From NCBI GenBank assembly GCA_964529005.1, contig CAZGUH010000021.1:6188-70187 (forward strand): a stretch of DNA of 64,000 nucleotides. Reading direction: 5' to 3'. A model generated the notes under the pieces. The model had not been told where the DNA came from and searched no databases. It worked only from the letters and a program-made list of their open reading frames with translations. The DNA is from CAZGUH01 sp964529005. Its GTDB lineage: Bacteria; Actinomycetota; Acidimicrobiia; Acidimicrobiales; Ilumatobacteraceae. Positions 45,868-54,754 of the stretch are shown here, in pieces. Positions within the stretch are counted from its first letter, which is position 1. Each line of letters opens with the position of its first letter. The translations under genes and the position numbers were made by a program.

Positions 45868-47547
45868 GTGAGGGCCAGCAGGCGTAGCGGTGCATGGGTC
45901 GTCGTGATCGCGGCAGCGGTGGCTGCCTCGTGCGGCGGCGACGACAGCGACGCGGGCGGCGACACATCCGCCGTCGAGACCACCGAGACCGGTTCTCGCG
46001 AGCCGGTGATGCGCGTCACCGTCGACATCAAGGACGAAGCGGTGTGGAACGACGGCTCGCCGGTCACGGCCGCCGACGTGATCTGCACCTATCAGGCGTC
46101 GCTGAACACGCCCGGCTCGATCCTCAACGCCGGCTTCGACAAGGTCGTCGACATGAGCGCCGGGATCACCGACAAGCAGGTGATCATGGAGTTCAGCGAC
46201 ACCTACGCGCCGTACAAGGGCTTGTTCTCCAACGGCTTCCTCCAGGCCGCCGCCGTCGACGACTGCAACGACGTGTCCGCCGACCTGCAAACCGAGCTGC
46301 CGTTCTCGGCCCGCCAGTGGGTGATCGAGTCGTTCAGCGACAACGAGATGGTGCTGACGAAGAACCCGAACTACTTCGGGGACAACGCGGCGAAGGCCGA
46401 GCGCGTCGTCATCGTCGGCTACGAGACCACCAGCACACAGATCAACGCGCTGAAGGCGGCAGAGGTCGACTTCATCTATCCGCAGTTCTACGCCGGCATC
46501 CAAGACGCGCTCGAAGATCCGAACGTGGACGTCAGCCTCAACTGGGGTGGCGATTACGAAGGGTTCTTCCTCCAGGTGCACGACGGGCCGTTCGCCGATC
46601 CGGTCTTCCGTGACGCGTTCGTGATGTCGATCGATCGGCAGGCGCTGTTCGACCAGATCTATGCGCCGCTCGCGCCCGGCCGCGGTGTGCTCCAGTGTGG
46701 GCCGATGGTGCCCGGCCCGTACTGCGAGGACGCCTGGGCGCGCTGGACGTACGACCCCGAGGGCGCGGCTGCGTTGCTGGAGGCGAACGGCTGGAAGCGA
46801 AGCGCCGACGGCATGTGGCAGAAGGACGGTGTGGTTCCCAACGTGCGCTGGATGGTCGATTCCGGCAACGCCCGGCGCGAGGACGCGCAGTCGTTCCTCA
46901 TCCCTCGCCTGGCCGAGCTCGGGTTCGACGTGCGGTCGGACAACTGCGAGGCGCTGCCGTGCGTGTTCGAACAGCGGCTGCCGTCGCTCGACTACGACAT
47001 GGCGATGTACATCGGCGCGGCGCCGCCCGATCCGCAGTACCTCGCGCCGTCGTTCACGTGCGAGCAGGTGCCGAGCGAGGAGAACGGCTTCCAGGGCTAC
47101 AACGTGCAGGGCTGGTGCAACGAAGAGGCGTCCGAGTTGCTGCACCGCGCCGACCGCACGGTCGACGAGGATGAGCGTGCGGAGCTTGTCCGTGACGCCC
47201 TCGCCGTGATGGCGAGCGACCCGCCGTTCGTTCCGCTGTACCAGTTCCCGAAGTCGGGGGCGTGGCGCACCGACCGCCTCGGCGGGCCCGTCGACGGAGA
47301 CCTCAACAACTACATGGCCTTCCAGAACCTGTGGGCGTGGGAGGACCTCGATGGTGACGGCACGATCGTGATCGGCGCCGCGGGATATCCAGGTTGCTTG
47401 AACCCGATCACCGAGTGCGCCGGCTCGGCGTGGCACGCGTGGCTCGTCGCGTTCAAGGTGCAGCCGAACTTCTGGGACTTCACGAACGACGGCGAGTACG
47501 TGGTGAGCGAGATCGTCGAGGGCGAACCAGTCGTCGAGCTGTTGTAG
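45868..47547 (+). CDS. Peptide ABC transporter substrate-binding lipoprotein, apparently circularly permuted
   Basis: The 559-residue lipoprotein (signal VVIAAAVAASCGGD, lipobox Cys near 22; AGGAGG before GTG 45868) belongs to SBP_bac_5. The mature chain starts at MRVTVDIKDEAVWNDGSPVTAADV, a segment that normally lies about 70 residues in. The usual first segment (GTIVIGAAGYPGCLNPITEC, then AFKVQPNFWDFTNDGEYV) instead follows the normal C-terminal end (AFQNLWAWEDLDGDG) at residues about 497-559. This is a circular permutation, or a remnant of a tandem duplication. It captures peptides or related solutes for the permease encoded next. Confidence 0.88.
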   Translation: MRASRRSGAWVVVIAAAVAASCGGDDSDAGGDTSAVETTETGSREPVMRVTVDIKDEAVWNDGSPVTAADVICTYQASLNTPGSILNAGFDKVVDMSAGITDKQVIMEFSDTYAPYKGLFSNGFLQAAAVDDCNDVSADLQTELPFSARQWVIESFSDNEMVLTKNPNYFGDNAAKAERVVIVGYETTSTQINALKAAEVDFIYPQFYAGIQDALEDPNVDVSLNWGGDYEGFFLQVHDGPFADPVFRDAFVMSIDRQALFDQIYAPLAPGRGVLQCGPMVPGPYCEDAWARWTYDPEGAAALLEANGWKRSADGMWQKDGVVPNVRWMVDSGNARREDAQSFLIPRLAELGFDVRSDNCEALPCVFEQRLPSLDYDMAMYIGAAPPDPQYLAPSFTCEQVPSEENGFQGYNVQGWCNEEASELLHRADRTVDEDERAELVRDALAVMASDPPFVPLYQFPKSGAWRTDRLGGPVDGDLNNYMAFQNLWAWEDLDGDGTIVIGAAGYPGCLNPITECAGSAWHAWLVAFKVQPNFWDFTNDGEYVVSEIVEGEPVVELL

Positions 47548-47560
47548 GGGCGGGCGGACG

Positions 47561-48547
47561 ATGCTGCGGTTCGTCGCTCGTCGTCTGCTGTGGGCGGCGC
47601 CCACGATGGTGCTCGTCACGTTCGTGGTCTACGTCGCCGTGCGGCTCGGCACGGACCCGGTGGCGTCGTACGTGCGCGCCTCCGGGCGACGGCCGTCGGA
47701 CGCCCAGATCGAGCAGTACATCGAGGCGAACGGTCTCTACGACGGCGCCTTCGGCTACGTCCGCGGCTACCTCCGTTGGTTGGGCGGATTCGTCACCGGA
47801 GACTGGCCGCCGAGCATCAACGGCGGACGCGAGGTCTACCCGCGCTTGAAGGAGGCCGCCGTCAACTCGCTGCGCCTCGGTGGCGTGGCGACGATCGTCG
47901 GTGTCGGCGTCGGGCTCGGCTTCGGCATGCTCGCCGCCACCCGACCGGGCGGCCTGCGCGACACGACGGTGAGCACGGCGTCGTTCGTCGGCCTGGCGAT
48001 CCCGCCCTACGTGTCGGCGGTGCTGCTCCAGATGGTGTTCGCGGTGTACTGGAGCCGGTGGTTCGGCGGCACGCTGCTGCCGACGTCGGGCATCTATCCC
48101 AACGGGCACCGCGGCACCGACCTGTTGTTGATGGCCAAGCACATGGTCTTGCCGGTGTGCGTGGTCGCGATCCAGATCGTCGCCGTGTATGCGCGCTACA
48201 TGAGAGCCGCGCTGCTCGACGTGTTGGACAGCGACTACATGCGGACCGCCCGCGCCAAGGGGATCAGCGAGCGGCAGGTGCTGATGCGTCACGCGATGCG
48301 CAACGCGCTGATCCCCGTCGTCACCGTGGCGGCGATCGACGCCGGCGCGATCATGGGCGGGCTGATCATCACCGAGGGGATCTTCAACTACCCGGGCATG
48401 GGTCAGTACTTCCTCGACGCGTACGCCGCCGGCGACTTCCCGCGGTTGATGCCGTGGATGGTGGTCGTCGTCGCGTCGGTGATCCTGTTCAACTTGCTCG
48501 CCGACTTGGCGTACGTCCGTCTCGACCCGAGGGTGGGCCGTGGCTGA
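47561..48547 (+). CDS. Peptide ABC transporter permease (DppB type)
   Basis: The 328-residue inner-membrane protein has about six helices, the DppB N-terminus (MLRFVARRLLWAAPTMVLVT) and the EAA loop RTARAKGISERQVLMRHAMR with NALIPVVT, which contacts the ATPases. It begins 13 bases after the binding protein and overlaps the next permease by 8 bases. Confidence 0.94.
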   Translation: MLRFVARRLLWAAPTMVLVTFVVYVAVRLGTDPVASYVRASGRRPSDAQIEQYIEANGLYDGAFGYVRGYLRWLGGFVTGDWPPSINGGREVYPRLKEAAVNSLRLGGVATIVGVGVGLGFGMLAATRPGGLRDTTVSTASFVGLAIPPYVSAVLLQMVFAVYWSRWFGGTLLPTSGIYPNGHRGTDLLLMAKHMVLPVCVVAIQIVAVYARYMRAALLDVLDSDYMRTARAKGISERQVLMRHAMRNALIPVVTVAAIDAGAIMGGLIITEGIFNYPGMGQYFLDAYAAGDFPRLMPWMVVVVASVILFNLLADLAYVRLDPRVGRG

Positions 48548-49535
48548 GGCGGTGACGCACCCGTCGCGACCGAGCGCCGTCGCGCACGGCGACGCAGCGA
48601 TGGGCCTCGCCGCCGCGTCGCTCTCGCCGATGCGGATGGCAGCGCGGCGGTTCGCGCGGCACAAGGGCGCTCTCGTCTGCGCGGTGCTGCTGGCGGTGAT
48701 GGTGGCCTTCGTGGCGCTGTCCCCGCTGACCGCCCGCTACGGGGTCAACGAGGCGGTCTTCGAGCAGACGGCAGCGCGGTCGAACGTCAACTTGTCCCCG
48801 CGCTCGGCGGCGTGGTTCGGCACCGATTCCATCGGCCGCGATCTGTACAGCCGGCTCATCTACGGCTTGCGGCTGTCGATGATCATCGGGCTGGCGTCGG
48901 CGGTGATCTCGACGATCGTCGGCGTCGCCGTCGGCGCCGCGGCCGGGTACGTGGGCGGGCGGTTCGACGATGTCGTGATGCGCGTGACCGACGTGTTCCT
49001 CGCGTTCCCGTTCCTCGTGGCTCTTCTCGTGGTGCGCGGCGTGCTCGGCGCGATCGGCTGGCTGGAGCCGGTCGTGGGGGAGCCGACGTCGGTGCGCTTC
49101 GTCGTCGCGCTCTTCGCCTTGTTCGGCTGGATGACCGTGGCCCGGATCGTGCGCGGTCAGGTGCTGGCGTTGAAGGAGCGCGAGTTCGTCGAAGCGGCGC
49201 GCGCCCTCGGCGCGAGCGGGTGGCGGATCGTCACCCGTCATCTGCTGCCGAACACGATCGGACCAATCCTGGTCGCGCTCAGCACGGCTGTCGTGGCCGC
49301 CATCGTCGGCGAGTCGACGCTCAGCTTCTTCGGGTTCGGCCCGCAGCCGGGCGCCGGCCAGACGTCCCTCGGCAATCTCGTCGCCGGCGCGACGGCGGCG
49401 ACGACGTCGGGCTACTGGTGGTTGGCCGTGTTTCCGTGCGCCGGGCTCGTGCTGTTGACGCTGTGCGTGATGTTCGTCGGCGACGGGGTGCGGGACGCCA
49501 CCGACCCGCGGCTGTCCGCGCGGGGGCGGCGTTGA
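48540..49535 (+). CDS. Peptide ABC transporter permease (DppC type)
   Basis: The 331-residue permease has the DppC/OppC N-terminal helix (ARHKGALVCAVLLAVMVAFV), WFGTDSIGRDLYSRLIYG, and the EAA loop EAARALGASGWRIVTRHLLP. Six helices are likely. Its stop overlaps the next ATPase start (TTGA). Confidence 0.94.
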   Translation: MAEAVTHPSRPSAVAHGDAAMGLAAASLSPMRMAARRFARHKGALVCAVLLAVMVAFVALSPLTARYGVNEAVFEQTAARSNVNLSPRSAAWFGTDSIGRDLYSRLIYGLRLSMIIGLASAVISTIVGVAVGAAAGYVGGRFDDVVMRVTDVFLAFPFLVALLVVRGVLGAIGWLEPVVGEPTSVRFVVALFALFGWMTVARIVRGQVLALKEREFVEAARALGASGWRIVTRHLLPNTIGPILVALSTAVVAAIVGESTLSFFGFGPQPGAGQTSLGNLVAGATAATTSGYWWLAVFPCAGLVLLTLCVMFVGDGVRDATDPRLSARGRR

Positions 49536-50512
49536 GCGACGAACCGGTGCTGTCGCTGCGCGGCGTGCACGTCACGTTCTCCACGTCGGAGGGTGACGTG
49601 CACGCCGTGCGTGGCGTCGACCTCGACGTCGGACCGGGAGAGATCGTCGGCGTCGTGGGGGAGAGCGGAGCGGGCAAGTCGGCCACCTTCCTCGGCGTCA
49701 TGGGTCTTCTCGGACAGCACGCCCGCGTCGCCGGCTCGGCACGGTTGGCGGGCGTGGAGCTCGTCGGAGCTCGGCCGCGGGTGCTCCGCAGCGTCCGAGG
49801 TGGGAGCGCCGCGATGATCTTCCAGGATCCGCTGTCGGCGCTCAACCCGGTGCACCGCGTCGGCGCTCAAGTGGTCGAGATGATCCGGGCTCATCAGGAC
49901 GTGTCCGAGCGGACGGCGTGGGGGCGTGCCGTCGATCTCCTGGGCATGGTCGGGATCGCTCAGCCGGCCGTGCGCGCCGAGGAGTACCCGCATCAGCTGT
50001 CGGGAGGCATGCGGCAGCGGGTGATGATCGCGATCGGGATCGCCAACGATCCTCGGGTCCTGATCGCCGACGAGCCGACGACCGCGCTCGATGTGAGTGT
50101 GCAAGCGCAGATCCTCGACGTCATCGAACGGATCAGGACCGAGATGGGAACCGCGGTCGTGCTGATCACACACGACCTGGGGGTCATCGCCCGCGTGGCC
50201 GATCGGGTGCACGTGATGTACGCCGGACGGGTCGTCGAGCGCAGCGACGTGGTCACGGTGTTCCGCTCCCCGGCGCATCCCTACACACAGGGATTGCTCG
50301 ATTCGATGCCGGCGCGTGGACGGGGCCGGCTGTTGCCGATCCCCGGATCGCCGCCCGACATGATGTCGCCCTTGCCGGGGTGCGCGTTCCGCCCGCGCTG
50401 CGGGTTCGCCGTCGACTCGTGCGCCGAGGCGCAGCCCACCCTCGAAGCGGTTCGCGGCTCCGAGGTTGCGTGCCTCCGCGCTGTCGAGCTGGAGCTGAAG
50501 GGATGCACGTGA
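49532..50512 (+). CDS. Peptide ABC transporter ATPase (DppD type)
   Basis: The 326-residue ATPase has Walker A GESGAGKSATFLG, Q-loop IFQDPLSALNP, signature LSGGMRQRVMIA, Walker B VLIADEPTTALD and switch His in LITHDLGV. The C-terminal Cys-containing oligopeptide-ATPase tail (PGCAFRPRCGFAVDSC) is present. The TTG start overlaps the DppC stop. Confidence 0.94.
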   Translation: MSDEPVLSLRGVHVTFSTSEGDVHAVRGVDLDVGPGEIVGVVGESGAGKSATFLGVMGLLGQHARVAGSARLAGVELVGARPRVLRSVRGGSAAMIFQDPLSALNPVHRVGAQVVEMIRAHQDVSERTAWGRAVDLLGMVGIAQPAVRAEEYPHQLSGGMRQRVMIAIGIANDPRVLIADEPTTALDVSVQAQILDVIERIRTEMGTAVVLITHDLGVIARVADRVHVMYAGRVVERSDVVTVFRSPAHPYTQGLLDSMPARGRGRLLPIPGSPPDMMSPLPGCAFRPRCGFAVDSCAEAQPTLEAVRGSEVACLRAVELELKGCT

Positions 50513-51495
50513 GCGAGCCGGTGTTGGAGGTGACCGATCTGGTCAAGACCTTCCCCGTCGCACGGCCGGTGGGAAGGCGCACCGCGGGCAGCATCGTGCA
50601 CGCGGTCAGCGGTGTGTCGTTCTCGATCGAGGCCGGCCAGACGTTGGGTCTGGTGGGCGAGAGTGGCGCTGGGAAGACGACCGTCGGCCGATGTGCGTTG
50701 CGCCTGCTGGAGCCGACGTCGGGGTCGGTGCGGTTCAAGGGCTCTGAGCTCACCGGGCTGGGTCGTGCGGAGCTGCGGGCGATGCGCAAGGAGCTCCAGA
50801 TCGTGTTCCAGGACCCGTTCGCCGCGCTCGACCCTCACATGACCGTCGGCGCCGCCATCCGCGAGGGCATGGAGATCCAACGCATCGCGGGTGATCACGA
50901 TGCGCGGGTGCGCGAGCTGCTCGACATGGTGGAGCTATCGCCTGAGCATGGGCGTCGCTTCCCTCACGAGTTCTCGGGCGGTCAACGCCAACGCATCGGC
51001 ATCGCCCGTGCGCTGGCGATGGAGCCCTCGTTGGTCGTGCTCGACGAGCCGGTGTCGGCGCTGGACGTCAGCGTTCGAGCCGGTGTGCTCAACCTGCTGG
51101 AGGACCTGAGGGACCGGCTGTCGTTGTCGTACCTGTTGATCGCCCACGATCTGTCGGTGGTGCGGCACATCGCCGACGTCGTGGCGGTGATGTACCTGGG
51201 GAAGATCGTCGAGCTCGCCCCGGCGTCCGAGATCTTTGCCCGCCCGTCGCACCCCTACACGGTGGCCTTGCTGTCGGCGATGCCCGAGCCCGACCCGGTG
51301 GTGGAGCGCAGCCGGGTGAGGGTGACGCTGGTGGGCGATCCGCCGACCCCGCTCGAGCCTCCGTCTGGGTGCCGATTCCGCACCCGGTGCCCGGCGGCCG
51401 CTTCCCTGTGCGCTGCCGAGGAGCCTGCGCTGGTCGATCGAGGGCTTGGCCCGAAGCATGTCGTGGCCTGCCACTTTCCTTCCCAGGTCTCGTGA
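50503..51495 (+). CDS. Peptide ABC transporter ATPase (DppF/OppF type)
   Basis: The 330-residue ATPase has Walker A GESGAGKTTVG, Q-loop VFQDPFAALDP, signature FSGGQRQRIGIA, Walker B VVLDEPVSALD, LIAHDLSVV and the Cys tail CRFRTRCPAAASLC. It pairs with the DppD-type subunit to drive import. ATG 50503 overlaps the previous gene by 10 bases; GTG 50509 is in frame. It is the last gene of the transporter operon. Confidence 0.94.
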   Translation: MHVSEPVLEVTDLVKTFPVARPVGRRTAGSIVHAVSGVSFSIEAGQTLGLVGESGAGKTTVGRCALRLLEPTSGSVRFKGSELTGLGRAELRAMRKELQIVFQDPFAALDPHMTVGAAIREGMEIQRIAGDHDARVRELLDMVELSPEHGRRFPHEFSGGQRQRIGIARALAMEPSLVVLDEPVSALDVSVRAGVLNLLEDLRDRLSLSYLLIAHDLSVVRHIADVVAVMYLGKIVELAPASEIFARPSHPYTVALLSAMPEPDPVVERSRVRVTLVGDPPTPLEPPSGCRFRTRCPAAASLCAAEEPALVDRGLGPKHVVACHFPSQVS

Positions 51496-51551
51496 GTGGG
51501 TGCCGTCGCCGCAGGAGGAGTTGGCGTTCTGCAGCTGACGGTCAGGGCCGG

Positions 51552-51557
51552 TAGGAT
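51552..51557 (+). promoter_or_regulatory. Candidate -10 box for leaderless secG
   Basis: TAGGAT (TANNNT) ends 8 bases before GTG 51566. Confidence 0.4.
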
Positions 51558-51565
51558 CGTCCGCC

Positions 51566-51811
51566 GTGCTGCGTGACCTCGTCCTCTACGTCACGATCGT
51601 CATCAATGTGGTGTCGCTCGTGGCCATGATCGCTGGCATCCTGATGCACAGCGGCCGCGGCGGCGGCTTGTCCGACATGCTGGGCGGGGCGGGCACCACG
51701 GCCCTCGGGTCATCGGCGGCCGAGCGCAACCTCAACCGGATCACGTTCGTCCTGGCCCTGATCTGGTTCCTGACCGTGGTCGCGCTCGGGTTCCTGTTGG
51801 TCCGGGAGTAG
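51566..51811 (+). CDS. secG: Preprotein translocase subunit SecG
   Basis: The 81-residue protein has two membrane helices (YVTIVINVVSLVAMIAGILM and ITFVLALIWFLTVVALGFLL) joined by the SecG loop HSGRGGGLSDMLGG. It assists SecYE in export. Its own -10 box suggests it is transcribed separately from the transporter operon. Confidence 0.93.
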   Translation: MLRDLVLYVTIVINVVSLVAMIAGILMHSGRGGGLSDMLGGAGTTALGSSAAERNLNRITFVLALIWFLTVVALGFLLVRE

Positions 51812-51840
51812 CCCCGGCGCTATCGTCAGATACCCACCAC

Positions 51841-51924
51841 GTCGGAGTGGCGGAATAGGCAGACGCGCCAGCTTGAGGGGCTGGTGATCGCAAGATCGTG
51901 GGGGTTCAAGTCCCCCCTCCGACA
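51841..51924 (+). tRNA. tRNA-Leu (anticodon GAG), integration site of the element
   Basis: The acceptor GTCGGAG pairs with CTCCGAC before A. The anticodon stem CCAGC/GCTGG holds loop TTGAGGG. A long variable arm and the T arm GGGGGTTCAAGTCCCCC complete a class II tRNA; CCA is not encoded. The last 19 bases are also the 3' end of the opposite-strand integrase gene. Confidence 0.97.
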
Positions 51925-53549
51925 CGTACGGTTACCCTACGCGGCTGTGACTCGACGGTGACGGTGCCGTCTGGGTCATAGGCGAGCGAGATGCCGAGTT
52001 GGTCGTAGAGCTCGGTCTTGTCGGCCGGTTCCGCTTCGGCGAGCACGCTCACGATGCCTTTGAGAGCCTTGACGAGTGCCTTGACCTGCTCGGGTGTGAG
52101 CTGGTCGCCGGGGACGTCCCGGCCGAGCTGGCGCTCCAGCTGCTTGCGCTCGCGTTGGGTGTCGGCGATCCATGAGGCCGCGACCGTGACGGCGTCTTCG
52201 TGGTCGAGCAGGGTCCGGTAGTTGGCGAGCTTGCGGTCGCAGTCGGCGATCGCGGCGCGCAACGTGGCCTCGCGTTCCTGGGCAGCTGGGTCGGGTTCGG
52301 AGATGCCAGCGAGACGGCTGCAGGTGTCGGCGATGTGGTCGTCGTCGAACAACGAGGCGAGCCATGCATCGAGGCTGGGCACGACCGCGTCTTCTTTGAC
52401 GTACACGTTCCGGGGGTGGTCCACGGCGCCGCCGGGATAGTCCTGGGTGAACTTGCAGCGGTAGTAGGCGCGTTCGTGGACCCAGTGTCCCTGCATCCGT
52501 CGCCCGCACACCGCGCAGCGCAGCAACCCAGTGAGCACATAGTGGCGTCGTTGTGTCGGCGTGCGGGTGCTGGGTCCCTTTCGGCTGCCGAACATCGATT
52601 GCACGGTGTCGAACAGCTCGCGGCTGACGAGAGCCTCGTGGGTTGGCTCCGTCGAGGTGATCCACTGGTCGGTGTCGTTCCAGCGCATCTTGGTGACGTG
52701 CCCGAGCGCGACGTCATCGACGTCGATGAGAACCTCGTCCTTGCGCTGCTTGTTCCACACCTCGTAGCCGGTGTAGCGCGGGTTGGCGAGAATGGCGCGG
52801 ATCGCGGACTTGGCCCATTTGCCGTGGCCGTTGGCACGGTGTCGATTGCGGCGTGCGTCGTGCGCGGATGGGGACGGAATGCCGTCGTGGTTGAGGCCCG
52901 ACGCGATCAGATCGAGCCCTCGTCCATTGGCGTACTCGGTGAAAATTCGCTGCACGATCGGCGCGGCGAGCGGATCGGGGGCGAGCTGACGCAGCTGCTG
53001 GCCAACGGCGGCCTTGGCGGGGTTCGGGTGCGGGCCGATGTCGACGACCTGGTACCCGTAGGGTGGGCGGCCGCCGAGGAACCGGCCTTCGATCGCTGCT
53101 TGGGCGGCCATTGCGCTGCGGACTCGGGTCTTGATCCGCATCCGCTCGCCTTTGCTCATCCCGCCATACAGCGACATCACCATGTCGTGCGCTTCGGATC
53201 CTGGGTCGACCGCCCCGCCGACCTCGGGCACCCACAGCTCGACACCGAAGTGCGTGAACACCGGGAACGTGAGACCGAACTGGTTGCCGTAGAAGGCACG
53301 CTGCGGCTCACCGACGACGACGGCATCGAAGCCGCGGTGCGGGTCGCGGAAGGCGTCGAGCAGGCGGGCCGCTTCGGGGCGGCGCTTCCACGGCAAGGAT
53401 CGGGACTGGCCGATGTCGAAGAACTCGGCGACGATCTCGCCGTCAGGCTCGATGACCTGGCGGGATCGAGCAAGCTGCCAGTTCCGTGACGAGGTGGGAT
53501 CCTGCTGATCCTCGGTGGAGACCCGACCGTAAAACGCGAACCGCCGCAT
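51906..53549 (-). CDS. Large serine recombinase (integrase)
   Basis: The 547-residue protein has the resolvase catalytic domain with nucleophile Ser11 in FYGRVSTEDQQDP, the recombinase domain (GRPPYGYQVV ... GKWAKSAIRAILANPRYTGY), a zinc ribbon (LRCAVCGRRMQGHW, later YYRC) and a coiled-coil C-terminus (REATLRAAIADCDRKLANYR). It inserts and excises the element. Its stop codon lies in the tRNA T arm, so the attachment site supplies the 3' end of the gene. Tyrosine integrases are the more common users of tRNA sites. Confidence 0.95.
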   Translation of the reverse strand: MRRFAFYGRVSTEDQQDPTSSRNWQLARSRQVIEPDGEIVAEFFDIGQSRSLPWKRRPEAARLLDAFRDPHRGFDAVVVGEPQRAFYGNQFGLTFPVFTHFGVELWVPEVGGAVDPGSEAHDMVMSLYGGMSKGERMRIKTRVRSAMAAQAAIEGRFLGGRPPYGYQVVDIGPHPNPAKAAVGQQLRQLAPDPLAAPIVQRIFTEYANGRGLDLIASGLNHDGIPSPSAHDARRNRHRANGHGKWAKSAIRAILANPRYTGYEVWNKQRKDEVLIDVDDVALGHVTKMRWNDTDQWITSTEPTHEALVSRELFDTVQSMFGSRKGPSTRTPTQRRHYVLTGLLRCAVCGRRMQGHWVHERAYYRCKFTQDYPGGAVDHPRNVYVKEDAVVPSLDAWLASLFDDDHIADTCSRLAGISEPDPAAQEREATLRAAIADCDRKLANYRTLLDHEDAVTVAASWIADTQRERKQLERQLGRDVPGDQLTPEQVKALVKALKGIVSVLAEAEPADKTELYDQLGISLAYDPDGTVTVESQPRRVTVRVGGGT

Positions 53550-53553
53550 CGCG

Positions 53554-53853
53554 TCAGGCTACGTCACGCTCGATCGGGGTCAAGGCGTCGTTGTGGCTCT
53601 CGGCGGCGAGCTGCCGTGCGAGGGCCTTTCGCAGGATGCGCAGCAAGACCCGAGCCGCTCCCACGTTGAGCTCTGGAAATGCGCATTCGGGCGTGAACAG
53701 GAGCGCCGAAGCCTCTACCGAGCCGTTGCCGCCGTCGCTGCGGACCGGATCGGTGCTGGCGACCGCCGTTGACTTGCTCAAACGATCGACGCTGCACAGC
53801 GACGGCACCAGCTGGTCTGCCGAGCCAGGTGAAGATGCTCCGCGCTCGTTCAC
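53554..53853 (-). CDS. Small protein of unknown function, coupled to the integrase
   Basis: The 99-residue ORF has host-like codon choice. Its GTG overlaps the upstream stop (GTGA) and it ends 4 bases before the integrase ATG, so it looks part of the integrase operon. The C-terminal half is helical and basic (RVLLRILRKALARQLAAE). No domain is recognised. It could act as a directionality or accessory factor, but that is only suggested by position. Confidence 0.55.
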   Translation of the reverse strand: MNERGASSPGSADQLVPSLCSVDRLSKSTAVASTDPVRSDGGNGSVEASALLFTPECAFPELNVGAARVLLRILRKALARQLAAESHNDALTPIERDVA

Positions 53854-54530
53854 GCAATGAGCAACTCTCGAAAAGCCTCGCTGTCACGCAGGCGGCGGGT
53901 GTGACGCTGGCGGAACTTCTTCGTTGCCTCCGTACTGCGGGGTCGGTCGCTGACGGGCTCGTCGGCCGCGATCCGTTCGAGGACCATGCGCGTGGTCGCA
54001 GTGATCTCGCCGTCCCGGCACATCTGGTCGATGCTTGCCGTCAGCTCGATCCACTTCAGCGAACCGCACGAGGACGGCGTGTCGCGCGCTGAGGATTCGG
54101 GGAACTCCGTGCCGTAGAGGAGGCGTGTCCGCTGCCGGCTGTGCGCCCACAGCCGCCGATACGTCGTCCGCTGGATCGATTCCCAGAGGGACGCGATTTC
54201 CGGGTTCGGAGTCTTGGTGATGGTCTCGTAGAGAACCGAGACCGCTTCGTTACGCATGTCGTCGCACAAGCGCGGAAACATTGCGGGGAGGAGCGCGATG
54301 GTGGCGAGCAGCGCGGCGTCGGCGTCGCCCCCGCGGACGAGGCGGACCAGGGCGGCGAGCGAGGCCCGCCCCTCTGGTTCGCGGCGTCGTCGGAGCCGGG
54401 CGATCAGCTGATCGGTCGGGAGATCGAGCACGGGGTCGTCGGCGGCCCAGCGTTTCCGGATCGGGTGGTGTCGTGCTCGGCGGTCGAAGCTCGCCCTCAG
54501 CGTGTCGGCGGTGGTGGCCATGGGCTCCAC
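53850..54530 (-). CDS. Sigma-factor-like helical protein (unknown)
   Basis: The 226-residue all-helical protein has a central block (LAALVRLVRGGDADAALLAT, LCDDMRNEAVSVLYETI) resembling sigma-70 region 2-like proteins found in actinobacterial elements, and a C-terminal HTH-like basic stretch (RSTEATKKFRQRHTRRLRD). This is similarity by eye, not proven. GTG 54530 or ATG 54521 may start it. It leads the integrase operon and is divergent from the tandem RHH gene. Confidence 0.6.
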   Translation of the reverse strand: MEPMATTADTLRASFDRRARHHPIRKRWAADDPVLDLPTDQLIARLRRRREPEGRASLAALVRLVRGGDADAALLATIALLPAMFPRLCDDMRNEAVSVLYETITKTPNPEIASLWESIQRTTYRRLWAHSRQRTRLLYGTEFPESSARDTPSSCGSLKWIELTASIDQMCRDGEITATTRMVLERIAADEPVSDRPRSTEATKKFRQRHTRRLRDSEAFRELLIA

Positions 54531-54632
54531 GGTCCGCGTCGAGTATCGGGCGAACCATCGGATCCGCCGTCAGGTGCGGCGTTGGCCGTCAAGAAAATCT
54601 TGAATCGCGACGCTTCGCCGAGAGCAGCTGGA

Positions 54633-54717
54633 CCCGATCGGGTGTGGAGCCCGACCCGATCCTCAGGCCCTATCGGCCATGCCCCCCTGATGCCATATCC
54701 CGCAATATCGCGCGATA
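54633..54717. promoter_or_regulatory. Divergent control region with two palindromes
   Basis: CCCGATCGGG (54633-54642) is one of four such cores on the element. TATCGCGCGATA (54706-54717) is a perfect 12-bp palindrome 38 bases before ATG 54755. Both lie between the divergent integrase operon and the RHH gene and suit a dimeric repressor. Confidence 0.5.
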
Positions 54718-54754
54718 CGCTGCGCTTCGACAGAACCGAGATTGGCAACTCCCA

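Noticed and set aside
44923..47619. An 898-codon minus-strand open frame opposite tpiA and the binding protein
   Set aside because: Shadow frame; no recognisable domain and the plus-strand genes are unambiguous.
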